NCBI GenBank assembly: GCA_023132995.1
Contig: JAGLXI010000160.1
Location: 1 to 7,288, forward strand
Origin: Candidatus Zixiibacteriota bacterium
GTDB lineage: Bacteria > Zixibacteria > MSB-5A5 > GN15 > FEB-12
Direction of reading: 5' to 3'
Length of the DNA stretch: 7,288 nucleotides
Part shown: positions 1 through 6,424 of the stretch, piece by piece
How positions within the stretch are numbered: the stretch's first letter is position 1
Layout of the letters: the number at the start of each line of letters is the position of its first letter
Translations under genes and position numbers: made by a program
Notes under the pieces: generated by a model
What the model was told of the DNA's origin: nothing
Database searches by the model: none
Seen by the model: only the letters and a program-made list of their open reading frames with translations

Positions 1-201
1 GGAATCGGAGAAGAAATCCGAGAGACTGACGCTAAGCGCTTCCAGGATATCGGCCAGCGAGTCTATCTGAATCGAGGTCTGGTCGTTCTCAAGCTGCGAG
101 ATAAAACCCTTGCTCAGTCCCGCGCGGTTGGCCAGCTCTTCCTGGGTCAGGTCCGACGACAGCCTTAGGGCCTTGATCTTCTCACCAATTTTCAGTGTCA
201 C
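1..201 (-). CDS. XRE-family HTH transcriptional regulator, N-terminal part (truncated by window edge)
   Basis: Reading the minus strand from a GTG at 201 gives 67 codons without a stop to the window edge, so only the N-terminus is present. Residues about 5-60 form a Cro/C1-type (XRE) DNA-binding domain. The pattern is KIKALR, then LTQEELANRAGLSKGFISQLEN (split here as helix 2 LTQEELANRAG and recognition helix LSKGFISQLEN), then the stabilising helix SLADILEALSVSLSDFF. The phrase ALSVSLSDFF is common in regulators that carry a cupin sensor domain after the HTH (PuuR-like), so a C-terminal cupin off the left edge is likely but unseen. GTG is chosen because the conserved helix 1 starts directly after it and no ATG lies just upstream in frame; a purine stretch (GGGAA) precedes it. 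The gene diverges from the nucleotidyltransferase-metK-ahcY operon, so it could regulate that operon or itself. Its ligand is unknown. Confidence 0.85.
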   Translation of the reverse strand, partial: MTLKIGEKIKALRLSSDLTQEELANRAGLSKGFISQLENDQTSIQIDSLADILEALSVSLSDFFSDS

Positions 202-263
202 AGTATTCCCGGCCAGTATCCGTGTTTAGTATACAAGACCAAATTGTTTAATAAAGGCGACAC

Positions 264-291
264 AACATATATGACAGGCTTTGCTTGTCAA
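264..291 (-). promoter_or_regulatory. Predicted sigma70-type promoter for the XRE regulator
   Basis: On the minus strand a perfect -35 (TTGACA, 291-286) is followed by a 16-nt spacer and a -10 of TATGTT (269-264), 4 of 6 to consensus. Predicted transcription starts near 257, leaving about 55 nt before the GTG at 201. A second -10-like TATACT lies at 233-228, centred on the partly palindromic sequence GTATAC. It has no good -35 and could instead be an autoregulatory operator for the XRE protein. The promoter is seen by eye only. Confidence 0.5.
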
Positions 292-368
292 GCCCGTTTT
301 TCAGAGTGCGGCAGTTATTTTGCCTTCGCGCTTTTCGACGCTGCAGATGGCCGTGACACTCACAAGGC

Positions 369-511
369 CTTGCTGAAAAAGTCACAATAGCTGGGCTGCC
401 GAAGCATTGATACTGTGCTGCCGTGCGTCTCTGCCTGGCCGTGGCGCGAATCCATAGAGGCATCGGGCAGAGACACCCGACACCACCCTTTGGAGTACGT
501 TTTTCAACAAG
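369..511. mobile_element. Possible MITE-like dispersed element bounded by imperfect inverted repeats
   Basis: CTTGCTGAAAAA at 369-380 faces its near-exact inverse TTTTTCAACAAG at 500-511, with one mismatch in 12. Between them no reading frame looks real. The interior holds a second perfect inverted repeat, GTCTCTGCC at 427-435 and GGCAGAGAC at 466-474. Short terminal repeats around about 140 bp of folding non-coding DNA between divergent promoters are what a MITE or similar dispersed element looks like. The same terminal motif recurs at the right edge of the window (7275-7285, TGTTGAAAAAC). I see no clear target-site duplication, so element boundaries and mobility are unproven. Confidence 0.4.
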
Positions 512-550
512 TTGAAATAAAGCACCGGACACCGTCAACGGTTTTATTGC

Positions 551-579
551 TTGTCAACCGATCGGCCATTGTCTACCAT
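551..579 (+). promoter_or_regulatory. Predicted sigma70-type promoter of the nucleotidyltransferase-metK-ahcY operon
   Basis: TTGTCA (551-556, 5 of 6 to the -35 consensus) is separated by exactly 17 nt from TACCAT (574-579, 4 of 6 to the -10 consensus). Transcription would start near 586, about 20 nt before the GTG at 607, which leaves no room for a leader riboswitch. The -35 sits inside TTGCTTGTCAA (547-557). The same 11-mer occurs at 281-291, where it carries the -35 of the divergent regulator promoter. Confidence 0.5.
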
Positions 580-606
580 TTAATCAAATCAGTCGGGAAG
601 GTTGAA

Positions 607-1602
607 GTGAAGGCGATTGTCCCCGTAGCCGGGATCGGAACTAGACTCAGGCCACACACGTATACGTACCCCAAACCCTTGTTGACGGTTGCCGGCAAGC
701 CGATTCTGTCGTATGTCCTGGAACCTTTGCTCCAATGCGAGCCGGACGAAGTGATTTTTGTGATTGGTTTCAAGAGCGAGTTGATCCGCCGATACGTGGA
801 GAGCCATTACTCTTTCAAGGCCACCTTTGTCCAGCAGGATGAGCTACTGGGACTGGGGTACGCGGTTCGTCTGGGTATGGAATCGATTGACCGTGGCCCG
901 GTTCTCGTGATCTTGGGGGATACGATTGTCGATTGCGACCTGGGTGACTTCCTCAGAACGGGCGACAGCACGCTGACCGTTTGTCAGACTTCCGATCCCA
1001 AACGGTTCGGGATTGCCGATATACAAAACGGCGTTGTAATCGGGGTGGAGGAAAAACCGGAAAGACCCAAAACCAACCTGGCGTTGATCGGCTGCTACTA
1101 CATCAAGGAATCCGAAATGCTGAAGGTTGAGCTGGACAACCTGACCCGCTCGCACAAGACCGGCGATGGTGAGATACAGTTGACCGATGCACTGGCGGCG
1201 ATGATCCGCAACGGGGTTAAATTCGTTCCGCACGAGGTCGAGCACTGGCTCGACTGCGGGAAGAAGGAAACGCTGCTTGAGACCAATCACTACATTCTAG
1301 CACGTCAGGGTGCGCCGGCGGCGATTGACGGCTCGGTGCTTATCCCACCGGTGTACGTGGCACCGTCGGCAAGGCTGGTCGATTCCGTCATCGGGCCGGA
1401 TGTGTCCGTGGCTGATGAAGTCGAGATCAGCCGCTCGGTGGTCCGCAACTCGATAATCGGCGAAGGCTCACGCATTGAGGACTGTGTGCTGGAGCAGTCG
1501 TTGCTCGGTCGCGAGGTCATTGTAAAAGGAAAAGAGGAAATTCTTAACATTGGCGATTCCTCGGAGGTTGGCTGCACTGGAATGGACTTCGGCGGCGGCT
1601 GA
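607..1602 (+). CDS. Sugar-phosphate nucleotidyltransferase with C-terminal left-handed beta-helix
   Basis: The 331-residue protein transfers a nucleotidyl group from an NTP to a sugar 1-phosphate, releasing pyrophosphate and an NDP-sugar for cell-wall or surface polysaccharide synthesis. It opens with the nucleotide-binding signature AGIGTRLRP (residues 8-16) followed by PKPLL (22-26). It has the metal-binding GD at 104-105, GEIQLTDAL (188-196) and WLDCG (214-218). From about 240 to 317, hexapeptide-like repeats (VYVAPSARL, SVIGPDVSV, SIIGEGSRI) form a left-handed beta-helix tail, as in RmlA-long, GlmU-like and archaeal-type enzymes. The frame is open upstream to an ATG at 415, but that would add 64 residues with no family homology encoded across the predicted promoter. 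GTG 607 has GGGAAGG at 595-601 and starts exactly at the conserved VKAIVPVAG. NTP and sugar specificity cannot be read from sequence. It is the first gene of an operon, 35 nt ahead of metK. Confidence 0.88.
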   Translation: MKAIVPVAGIGTRLRPHTYTYPKPLLTVAGKPILSYVLEPLLQCEPDEVIFVIGFKSELIRRYVESHYSFKATFVQQDELLGLGYAVRLGMESIDRGPVLVILGDTIVDCDLGDFLRTGDSTLTVCQTSDPKRFGIADIQNGVVIGVEEKPERPKTNLALIGCYYIKESEMLKVELDNLTRSHKTGDGEIQLTDALAAMIRNGVKFVPHEVEHWLDCGKKETLLETNHYILARQGAPAAIDGSVLIPPVYVAPSARLVDSVIGPDVSVADEVEISRSVVRNSIIGEGSRIEDCVLEQSLLGREVIVKGKEEILNIGDSSEVGCTGMDFGGG

Positions 1603-1637
1603 ACCGAGATCACCTCAAGTTGCAAGGAGTGTAAACT

Positions 1638-2801
1638 ATGGCAGGGGGAAACTTCCTCTTTACATCGGAATCAGTCACCGAGGGGCATCCCGACAAGCTA
1701 TGTGACCAGATTTCCGATGCGGTCCTCGACGAAGTATTGCGGCAGGACCGGCACGGTCGGGTTGCCTGTGAGACGTTCGTGACGACCGGGCTGGTCATTG
1801 TCGGCGGCGAAATTACAACCAATGCCTATGTCGATATCCACAACCTGGTCAAGGCCAAGGTGAAACAGATCGGCTACATCGACAGCAAGTACGGTTTCTC
1901 GTATGATTCCTGTGCCATTCTCAATGCCATTGGCTCCCAGTCGCCGGACATCGCCCAGGGAGTCGACACCGGCGGGGCGGGCGATCAGGGCCTCATGTCG
2001 GGATATGCCTGCCGGGAAACCCGTGAGCTGATGCCGATACCGATCATGCTCGCTCACAAACTCACGCGACAACTGGCCACCGTGCGCAGGAAACAGACAT
2101 TGCCGTACTTAGGGCCGGACGGCAAATCGCAGGTCACGATCGAGTATCGTGACGGCAAACCACATCGTGTCGATGCGATTGTTATCTCAACTCAGCATAC
2201 CGAGGAGATACTGGATCGAACTGGGAAGCGAATCACACGGAAGGCCAGGGAGGAGATTATCGACAAGGTTGTCCGTCCGGTCATCCCCCAGCGTATGATT
2301 GACAAGAAGACCAAGTTCCATATCAACCCTACCGGCAAGTTCGTTATCGGCGGGCCGCAGTCAGATACCGGTATGACCGGTCGCAAGATCATTGTGGACA
2401 CCTACGGCGGGATGGCTACCCATGGCGGCGGTGCATTTTCGGGTAAGGACCCTTCAAAGGTCGACCGCTCGGCAAGCTACATGGCCCGCTACATCGCCAA
2501 GAACGTCGTGGCTTCCGGACTGGCCGACAAGTGCACCATCCAGATAGCCTATGCCATCGGCGTTGCCGAACCGGTCTCAATGATGGTGTTCACCGACCTG
2601 ACTGGCAAGGTCCCCGAGGGACGTATTGTCGAATTGATCAGGAAGCACTTTGACCTCACGCCCGGGGGAATCATCGCCACCCTGAGGTTGCTGGCTCCCA
2701 TTTACGCCAAGACCGCCGCCTACGGCCATTTTGGAAGGAGCGAGAAGGAGTTCACCTGGGAAAAGACTGATATGGCGAAAACACTAGCAAAGGATGCATA
2801 A
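1638..2801 (+). CDS. metK: S-adenosylmethionine synthetase (methionine adenosyltransferase)
   Basis: This cytosolic enzyme makes S-adenosylmethionine from ATP and L-methionine, releasing phosphate and pyrophosphate. At 387 residues it is normal length for the bacterial family. All hallmark motifs are visible: FTSESVTEGHPDK (8-20, with the catalytic His17), the ATP-binding GAGDQGLMSGYA (113-124), the stretch NPTGKFVIGGP (230-240) and GGGAFSGKDPSKVDRS (263-278), the P-loop-like signature. It ends with the usual GHFGR (363-367) region. The ATG at 1638 follows a strong ribosome site, AAGGAG at 1624-1629 with 8-nt spacing. Only 3 nt separate its stop from the ahcY start, so the two are almost certainly co-transcribed and probably translationally coupled. 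No SAM riboswitch is visible upstream. Confidence 0.98.
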   Translation: MAGGNFLFTSESVTEGHPDKLCDQISDAVLDEVLRQDRHGRVACETFVTTGLVIVGGEITTNAYVDIHNLVKAKVKQIGYIDSKYGFSYDSCAILNAIGSQSPDIAQGVDTGGAGDQGLMSGYACRETRELMPIPIMLAHKLTRQLATVRRKQTLPYLGPDGKSQVTIEYRDGKPHRVDAIVISTQHTEEILDRTGKRITRKAREEIIDKVVRPVIPQRMIDKKTKFHINPTGKFVIGGPQSDTGMTGRKIIVDTYGGMATHGGGAFSGKDPSKVDRSASYMARYIAKNVVASGLADKCTIQIAYAIGVAEPVSMMVFTDLTGKVPEGRIVELIRKHFDLTPGGIIATLRLLAPIYAKTAAYGHFGRSEKEFTWEKTDMAKTLAKDA

Positions 2802-2804
2802 CAC

Positions 2805-4052
2805 ATGACCGTAAAGTCGGATATCAAAGACATCAAGCTTGCCGCTGAAGGCTGCAAGAGGATTGAATGGGCGGAGCGCAACATGCCCGTGCTCAGGTTG
2901 ATCCGCGAAAGGTTCAAGAAGGAAAAACCGCTCAAGGGAACAAGCCTGGCCTGCTGCCTGCATGTTACGACGGAAACAGCCAACCTGATGCGCACCCTGA
3001 AGGCCGGTGGCGCCGACGTCGCTCTGTGTGCCTCCAACCCGCTTTCGACCCAGGATGACACCGCTGCGGCGCTTGTGAAGGAATACAAGATTCCCGTCTT
3101 TGCCGTTCACGGCGAGGACAACAAAACCTACTACCGGCATATACACCAGGCGCTTGATATGAAACCCCGAATCACGATGGACGATGGCGCCGATCTGGTC
3201 TCCACTTTGCACAATGAGCGACGCGACCTGGCTCCGAACGTGCTCGCCGGGACTGAAGAAACAACCACCGGCGTGATCCGGCTGCGGGCCATGGCGCTGC
3301 TGTTCCCGGTGGTGGCCGTCAATGATTCCAAGACCAAGCACTTCTTTGACAACCGGTACGGCACCGGCCAGTCCACGATCGACGGTATTCTGCGCGCCAC
3401 CAACATGCTGCTGGCCGGATCCACGGTGGTTGTGGCCGGCTATGGCTGGTGCGGTCGCGGGCTTGCTACGCGCATGCAGGGGATGGGCGCGCACATGATT
3501 GTCACCGAGGTAGATCCCGTCAAGGCAATCGAGGCGACTATGGACGGCTTCACGGTGATGCCGATGTCTCAGGCCGCGCCGAAAGGCGACCTCTTCGTGA
3601 CTCTCACCGGCGACATCAATGTCATTCGCCTTGAGCACTTCCGAAAAATGAAGGACGGGGCCATTGTCTGCAACTCCGGCCATTTTGATGTCGAACTCGA
3701 TCTCAAGGCCCTGAGGAACGCTGCCAAGAAAAGCAGACTGCTTCGGCCCGGCGTTCGGGAGTATGATCTCGGCGGCAAAAGAATCAACGTGCTGGTCGAA
3801 GGCCGACTGGTGAACCTGTCGGCGGCCGAGGGCCACCCGGCGATGGTGATGGACATGTCGTTTGCCAACCAGGCTTTGGCCGCGGAGTATATTGTCAGGA
3901 ATCATCGCAAGCTGGAGCGACGGGTCTACGTGGTGCCGGAGAAGATCGATTCGGCCATTGCAGCCCTGAAGCTCAAAAGCATGGGTCTCAAGATCGACCG
4001 GCTGACAGCAGAGCAGAGAGAATACCTCGCCTCCTGGAAGATAGGGACGTAA
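2805..4052 (+). CDS. ahcY: S-adenosylhomocysteine hydrolase (adenosylhomocysteinase)
   Basis: The enzyme reversibly splits S-adenosylhomocysteine, the inhibitory by-product of methylation, into adenosine and homocysteine using bound NAD. Its 415 residues show the substrate-domain motifs HVTTETANL (53-61), ASNPLSTQDD (76-85), MDDGADLV (125-132) and GTEETTTGV (149-157). The catalytic Lys and Asp lie in NDSKTKHFFDN (173-183; Lys178 and Asp182 by analogy with human Lys186 and Asp190). The Rossmann NAD motif is AGYGWCGRG (211-219), and NSGHFDVELD is at 290-299. It ends at LTAEQREYLASWKIGT without the C-terminal Lys/Tyr tail (PDHYRY type) of eukaryotic and many proteobacterial enzymes. That matches the short Thermotoga/archaeal-like class and is not truncation. 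The start lies 3 nt after the metK stop, with AAGGA just upstream inside metK. The metK-ahcY pairing supports AhcY-based recycling of the methyl cycle. Confidence 0.97.
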   Translation: MTVKSDIKDIKLAAEGCKRIEWAERNMPVLRLIRERFKKEKPLKGTSLACCLHVTTETANLMRTLKAGGADVALCASNPLSTQDDTAAALVKEYKIPVFAVHGEDNKTYYRHIHQALDMKPRITMDDGADLVSTLHNERRDLAPNVLAGTEETTTGVIRLRAMALLFPVVAVNDSKTKHFFDNRYGTGQSTIDGILRATNMLLAGSTVVVAGYGWCGRGLATRMQGMGAHMIVTEVDPVKAIEATMDGFTVMPMSQAAPKGDLFVTLTGDINVIRLEHFRKMKDGAIVCNSGHFDVELDLKALRNAAKKSRLLRPGVREYDLGGKRINVLVEGRLVNLSAAEGHPAMVMDMSFANQALAAEYIVRNHRKLERRVYVVPEKIDSAIAALKLKSMGLKIDRLTAEQREYLASWKIGT

Positions 4053-4273
4053 GCCAGCGCCGGTCGGAACTTACTGTAGCGCGGAGATCGCATCTTCATA
4101 ACTGTCGGTAGCACAAGCGGGTGCGCCGCGTCATTCAAGCATCACTCTATATTTGTCAGGCCCGCATCTGCCCAGCCTGATCTGTTCGGCAAATGCGCAC
4201 CGGCCCACGGACCGTCGGCGAACATGTATTCTACAGACGCGGTGACACTGCCAATCAATAAAAGTGGCGACGC
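4053..4273. other. Convergent intergenic region without a convincing terminator
   Basis: This 221-bp gap lies between the ends of ahcY and the protease gene. I see no open frame with a ribosome site and no GC-rich hairpin followed by a T-run on either strand. The best fold is imperfect: CGCAT-ct-GCC (4163-4172) against GGC-aa-ATGCG (4188-4197), with no T-tract. Just past the protease stop, the minus strand has a tiny GGCGTCGCC followed by ACTTTTATT (about 4272-4256), which is a weak terminator candidate at best. Confidence 0.4.
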
Positions 4274-6070
4274 CTACGGACACGGCGGCGGCGTGGGGCC
4301 CTCATTGAACATGTAGTCCACCAAGTAGACCAGATCGGCTATGTCGATAGGTTCGACACCGCTGGCGTCTACGTCACCCTCGTCAAAACATTCAGGCTCG
4401 GGGCCGCTGTTGAACATGAAGTCCACCAGGTAGACCAGGTCGGCGATGTCTATCGGTAGCGCACCGCTATGGTCAACGTCGCCGCGAATCACGCAGCAAC
4501 CCTGCGAGGGAAGCGCCGCGATTGCCGTTACGAGATTGGGCAGGGGACCGATGTTCTGCGATGTGGGATACGTCCCCGCTTGCTGCGGCGTACCGGTGGT
4601 TTCGAGAATCGAGAGCACCTCGCTGGGAGACAGAGCCGTGCCTATGTCAGAAGGTTGACATCCTCCTTGTTCCTTGTAGACACTCTGGAGGATTGCGGCC
4701 GAGGAGGCCACGATGGGAGCGGCGCTGGAAGTTCCGGAGAAGCCGTCTTCGTACCAGTAGTTCTTGCCGTCGCCGGAGTAGTAGTTCCCGTAGCCAGTGG
4801 TCATCACACGCTCGCCCCAGCCCTGGAGATCAACCCGGGAGCCGTAGTTGGAAAACCACATCCGTGAGCGGGGAGTGTCGGTACCGCCGAACGCAGCGGG
4901 CGCCGCCCCTGCTCCTACGATGATAGCCCCGGAGTTGTTCGCCGAGAGGAACGGCCAGTGGCCACCGTTACCGGTGCCGTAGATTGCGTCGTCAAGGTCC
5001 TCGCGACCGTTTCCGGCACATTCGACAACCGTGACGCCGTTACCAACACAGGTCACTATTGCCTCGTACCATGATTGCCACCACTCGACGGGGATCAAGC
5101 CATCGTCCGGGTATGGTTCCAGACCCGTGTAGTTGGGACCGGGGAACTGTTGCTCAATAAGGAAAACCGCTCCCGGCTGCCAGTACACCTTTGGCAGTAC
5201 GTGTAGCAGGGCGGTGCCAATCTGCCAGCCGTAGGTCGCGAAATTGGTGGGGGCGGCCCAGGCTGTACCGCCGTAGCTGGCCCCGGTAGTGCCGAGGGCG
5301 TCGTTGAAACTTGTCATCACTCCCAGTACCGCCGTGCCGTGGTTGTCGTCGGTGTAAGGGTCAACCGGTGTGTAACCAGTGGGGATCAGTTCCGAATAGG
5401 ACGCCATGATATCGTTGTGGTCCAGGTTCCAGGAATACTCAAAATCGCAAATCTTGGTACCGAAACACCCGCTCCCATTGCCGCCGGCGCCACTGTACGT
5501 ACTCCAGGCGGAGGCAGCACCTATGCCGTCCGGTGCGTCGTTGAGATACCCCTGGAGGGGCTGGTAGTTATCGGGCACAGGAAGCGGCGGCGCAAGTGGC
5601 ATCGCCAGCGCGACTTCCACTTCCGGAAGCGAATTGAGCTGGTCGATCCAGTCCTCGGTCACTATACCCTCCGGGACAGTCAGAACGAAGTAGTTGTTCA
5701 GATCGGCGATATCCCTGCTCAGTCGACGCTCGGCGCGCGCGACCAGGAAGTCAACCATGTCCTCCGCCGTAGCTGACGTACGCGCCCACTCACCACCGGC
5801 AGCGGTTATCGACTGAACCACATCGGCACCCCTTAACTTGAGCACCTGATCGGCTCGATCATAGGGTACGCCTTCGCCCGAGAGGCCAATGTCAAGCTCA
5901 TCGACAAACTTGACTTCGACAAGGTGCCGACTGAACCCGGGCGCTATCGAAGCCTCGGTCGGCTTGATGGCCGGTTTACGCGGTTTGAACTCGCCGCTGC
6001 TGGCAGCAGTAGCAATAAGAAGCGTGCCCACCAACACGAGCACGAGTCCGGTCTTTGGATTTACATTCAC
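4274..6070 (-). CDS. Secreted subtilisin-like serine protease (S8) with C-terminal dockerin-type repeats
   Basis: The 598-residue product is predicted to be an exported endopeptidase. Residues 1-27 are a signal peptide: a short Lys-containing n-region, hydrophobic LVLVLVGTLLIATAA, then SSG. A pro-region of roughly 130 residues follows. The catalytic set is complete: Asp209 in KICDFEYSWNLDH, His244 in DDNHGTAVLGVM, the oxyanion Asn354 in ECAGNGRED and Ser448 in FSGTSSAAPIV. The Asp motif is CDFE and not the classic D-T/S-G, a known subtilase variant. Residues 529-598 are two 35-residue dockerin type I-like repeats with Ca-binding GDVDxSG loops, preceded by a CC pair. The frame extends up to 6184, but the start is placed at GTG 6070 because GGAGG lies 6 nt upstream and the signal peptide then begins at the N-terminus. 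The gene stands alone, convergent with ahcY. Substrate and the cohesin partner, if any, are unknown. Confidence 0.93.
   Translation of the reverse strand: MNVNPKTGLVLVLVGTLLIATAASSGEFKPRKPAIKPTEASIAPGFSRHLVEVKFVDELDIGLSGEGVPYDRADQVLKLRGADVVQSITAAGGEWARTSATAEDMVDFLVARAERRLSRDIADLNNYFVLTVPEGIVTEDWIDQLNSLPEVEVALAMPLAPPLPVPDNYQPLQGYLNDAPDGIGAASAWSTYSGAGGNGSGCFGTKICDFEYSWNLDHNDIMASYSELIPTGYTPVDPYTDDNHGTAVLGVMTSFNDALGTTGASYGGTAWAAPTNFATYGWQIGTALLHVLPKVYWQPGAVFLIEQQFPGPNYTGLEPYPDDGLIPVEWWQSWYEAIVTCVGNGVTVVECAGNGREDLDDAIYGTGNGGHWPFLSANNSGAIIVGAGAAPAAFGGTDTPRSRMWFSNYGSRVDLQGWGERVMTTGYGNYYSGDGKNYWYEDGFSGTSSAAPIVASSAAILQSVYKEQGGCQPSDIGTALSPSEVLSILETTGTPQQAGTYPTSQNIGPLPNLVTAIAALPSQGCCVIRGDVDHSGALPIDIADLVYLVDFMFNSGPEPECFDEGDVDASGVEPIDIADLVYLVDYMFNEGPTPPPCP
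4277..4486 (-). repeat. Two tandem 105-bp dockerin-coding repeats
   Basis: Positions 4382-4486 and 4277-4381 each encode one 35-residue dockerin half. The two halves share GDVD-x-SG-x-x-PIDIADLVYLVD-x-MFN-x-GP. The DNA is also clearly similar (TTGAACATG at 4305-4313 and 4410-4418, offset 105). Asp positions in GDVDxSG and in IDIAD fit two F-hand-like calcium loops, as in duplicated dockerin type I modules. The tail is inseparable from the gene; it is listed because the duplication is visible in the DNA. Confidence 0.85.
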
Positions 6071-6076
6071 GTGTAG

Positions 6077-6081
6077 CCTCC
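6077..6081 (-). promoter_or_regulatory. Ribosome binding site that fixes the protease start
   Basis: On the minus strand a strong Shine-Dalgarno GGAGG is followed after 6 nt (CTACAC) by GTG at 6070. The in-frame ATGs at 6184 and 6097 lie upstream of this site. Using them would place non-hydrophobic, family-unrelated residues ahead of the signal peptide. Confidence 0.75.
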
Positions 6082-6221
6082 AAGGTTGTTCATCCATCAA
6101 TATCTGCTCTTCACATTGATCGTGGCGCGGCGGATTACTGGGCTGACACCTGACGTCGGGCTGCCGGTAGAACGATGGGACCAACTCTTGATAACGATCC
6201 TGGATCAGACGCCGTCAGGCA

Positions 6222-6239
6222 TGCGGACACATCTCCGCA
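6222..6239 (-). other. Stem-loop at the predicted 5' end of the protease transcript
   Basis: TGCGGA (6239-6234 on the minus strand) pairs with TCCGCA (6227-6222) around a 6-nt loop. It would be the first structure of the transcript if initiation occurs near 6240. The leader from there to the GTG is about 170 nt and otherwise has no gene; it also contains the small interrupted palindrome GATCC-T-GGATC at 6196-6206. A 5' stem-loop can protect an mRNA from decay, but that role here is inference. Confidence 0.35.
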
Positions 6240-6246
6240 CCGGTTC

Positions 6247-6275
6247 AATATACGGACATAAGTCGTTGACGTCAA
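6247..6275 (-). promoter_or_regulatory. Predicted sigma70-type promoter of the protease gene
   Basis: On the minus strand TTGACG (6275-6270, 5 of 6) and TATATT (6252-6247, 5 of 6) are separated by exactly 17 nt, the best promoter match in the window. Transcription would begin near 6240. The -35 overlaps a perfect 10-bp palindrome, TTGACGTCAA (6266-6275). Two identical palindromes lie immediately upstream (6288-6316), where activators usually bind. Confidence 0.65.
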
Positions 6276-6287
6276 GGTGAATCTGAC

Positions 6288-6316
6288 TGTCTCAATTGAG
6301 CGTGTCTCAATTGAGC
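6288..6316. promoter_or_regulatory. Tandem palindromic operator-like sites
   Basis: TGTCTCAATTGAGC occurs twice as a direct repeat, at 6288-6301 and 6303-6316. Each copy contains the perfect 10-bp palindrome CTCAATTGAG. The centres are 15 bp apart, and lie about 55 and 70 bp upstream of the predicted protease transcription start. A third palindrome, CGACGTCG (6322-6329), is centred a further 15 bp away, but with a different sequence. The arrangement suggests a dimeric regulator binding in tandem between the divergent protease and zinc-ribbon genes. No regulator is identified. Confidence 0.55.
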
Positions 6317-6424
6317 ACCAGCGACGTCGTCACTTGGGCGACGCTACTGCGCGAACGATTCCGCTGGCACGAGGGTGAATTATTTGCTTAGTTGGCAGGT
6401 AGATCAAGGTGACAGGAGGAAGAG

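Noticed and set aside
248..538. Minus-strand 96-codon ORF in the divergent region
   Set aside because: Low-complexity, Arg/Cys-rich translation with no family signal, overlapping inverted repeats and both promoters; best read as chance.
415..606. 64-residue N-terminal extension of the nucleotidyltransferase from the ATG at 415
   Set aside because: It crosses the MITE-like segment and the predicted promoter, shows no family similarity, and the conserved N-terminal strand begins exactly at GTG 607, which has its own ribosome site.
844..1290. Long antisense ORFs inside the nucleotidyltransferase, and similar ones at 2784-3905 inside ahcY
   Set aside because: They mirror strongly supported conserved genes on the plus strand; their length reflects codon bias, and their translations lack domain signals.
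580..1637. SAM or SAH riboswitch ahead of the operon or ahead of metK
   Set aside because: The predicted operon leader is only about 20 nt and the gap before metK 35 nt, too short for a known SAM riboswitch, and no fitting fold is visible.
6071..6184. 38-residue N-terminal extension of the protease from ATG 6184 or ATG 6097
   Set aside because: It would bury the signal peptide behind a polar segment; GGAGG with 6-nt spacing points to GTG 6070.
6086..6280. Plus-strand 64-codon ORF in the protease leader
   Set aside because: It is antisense to the leader and start of the protease gene, lacks a ribosome site and resembles no family.
6374..6387. Sigma54-like GG-N10-GC ahead of the zinc-ribbon gene
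   Set aside because: Spacing and TTGCT match, but the -24 side reads GGGTGA and not TGGCAC; too weak to call a promoter.
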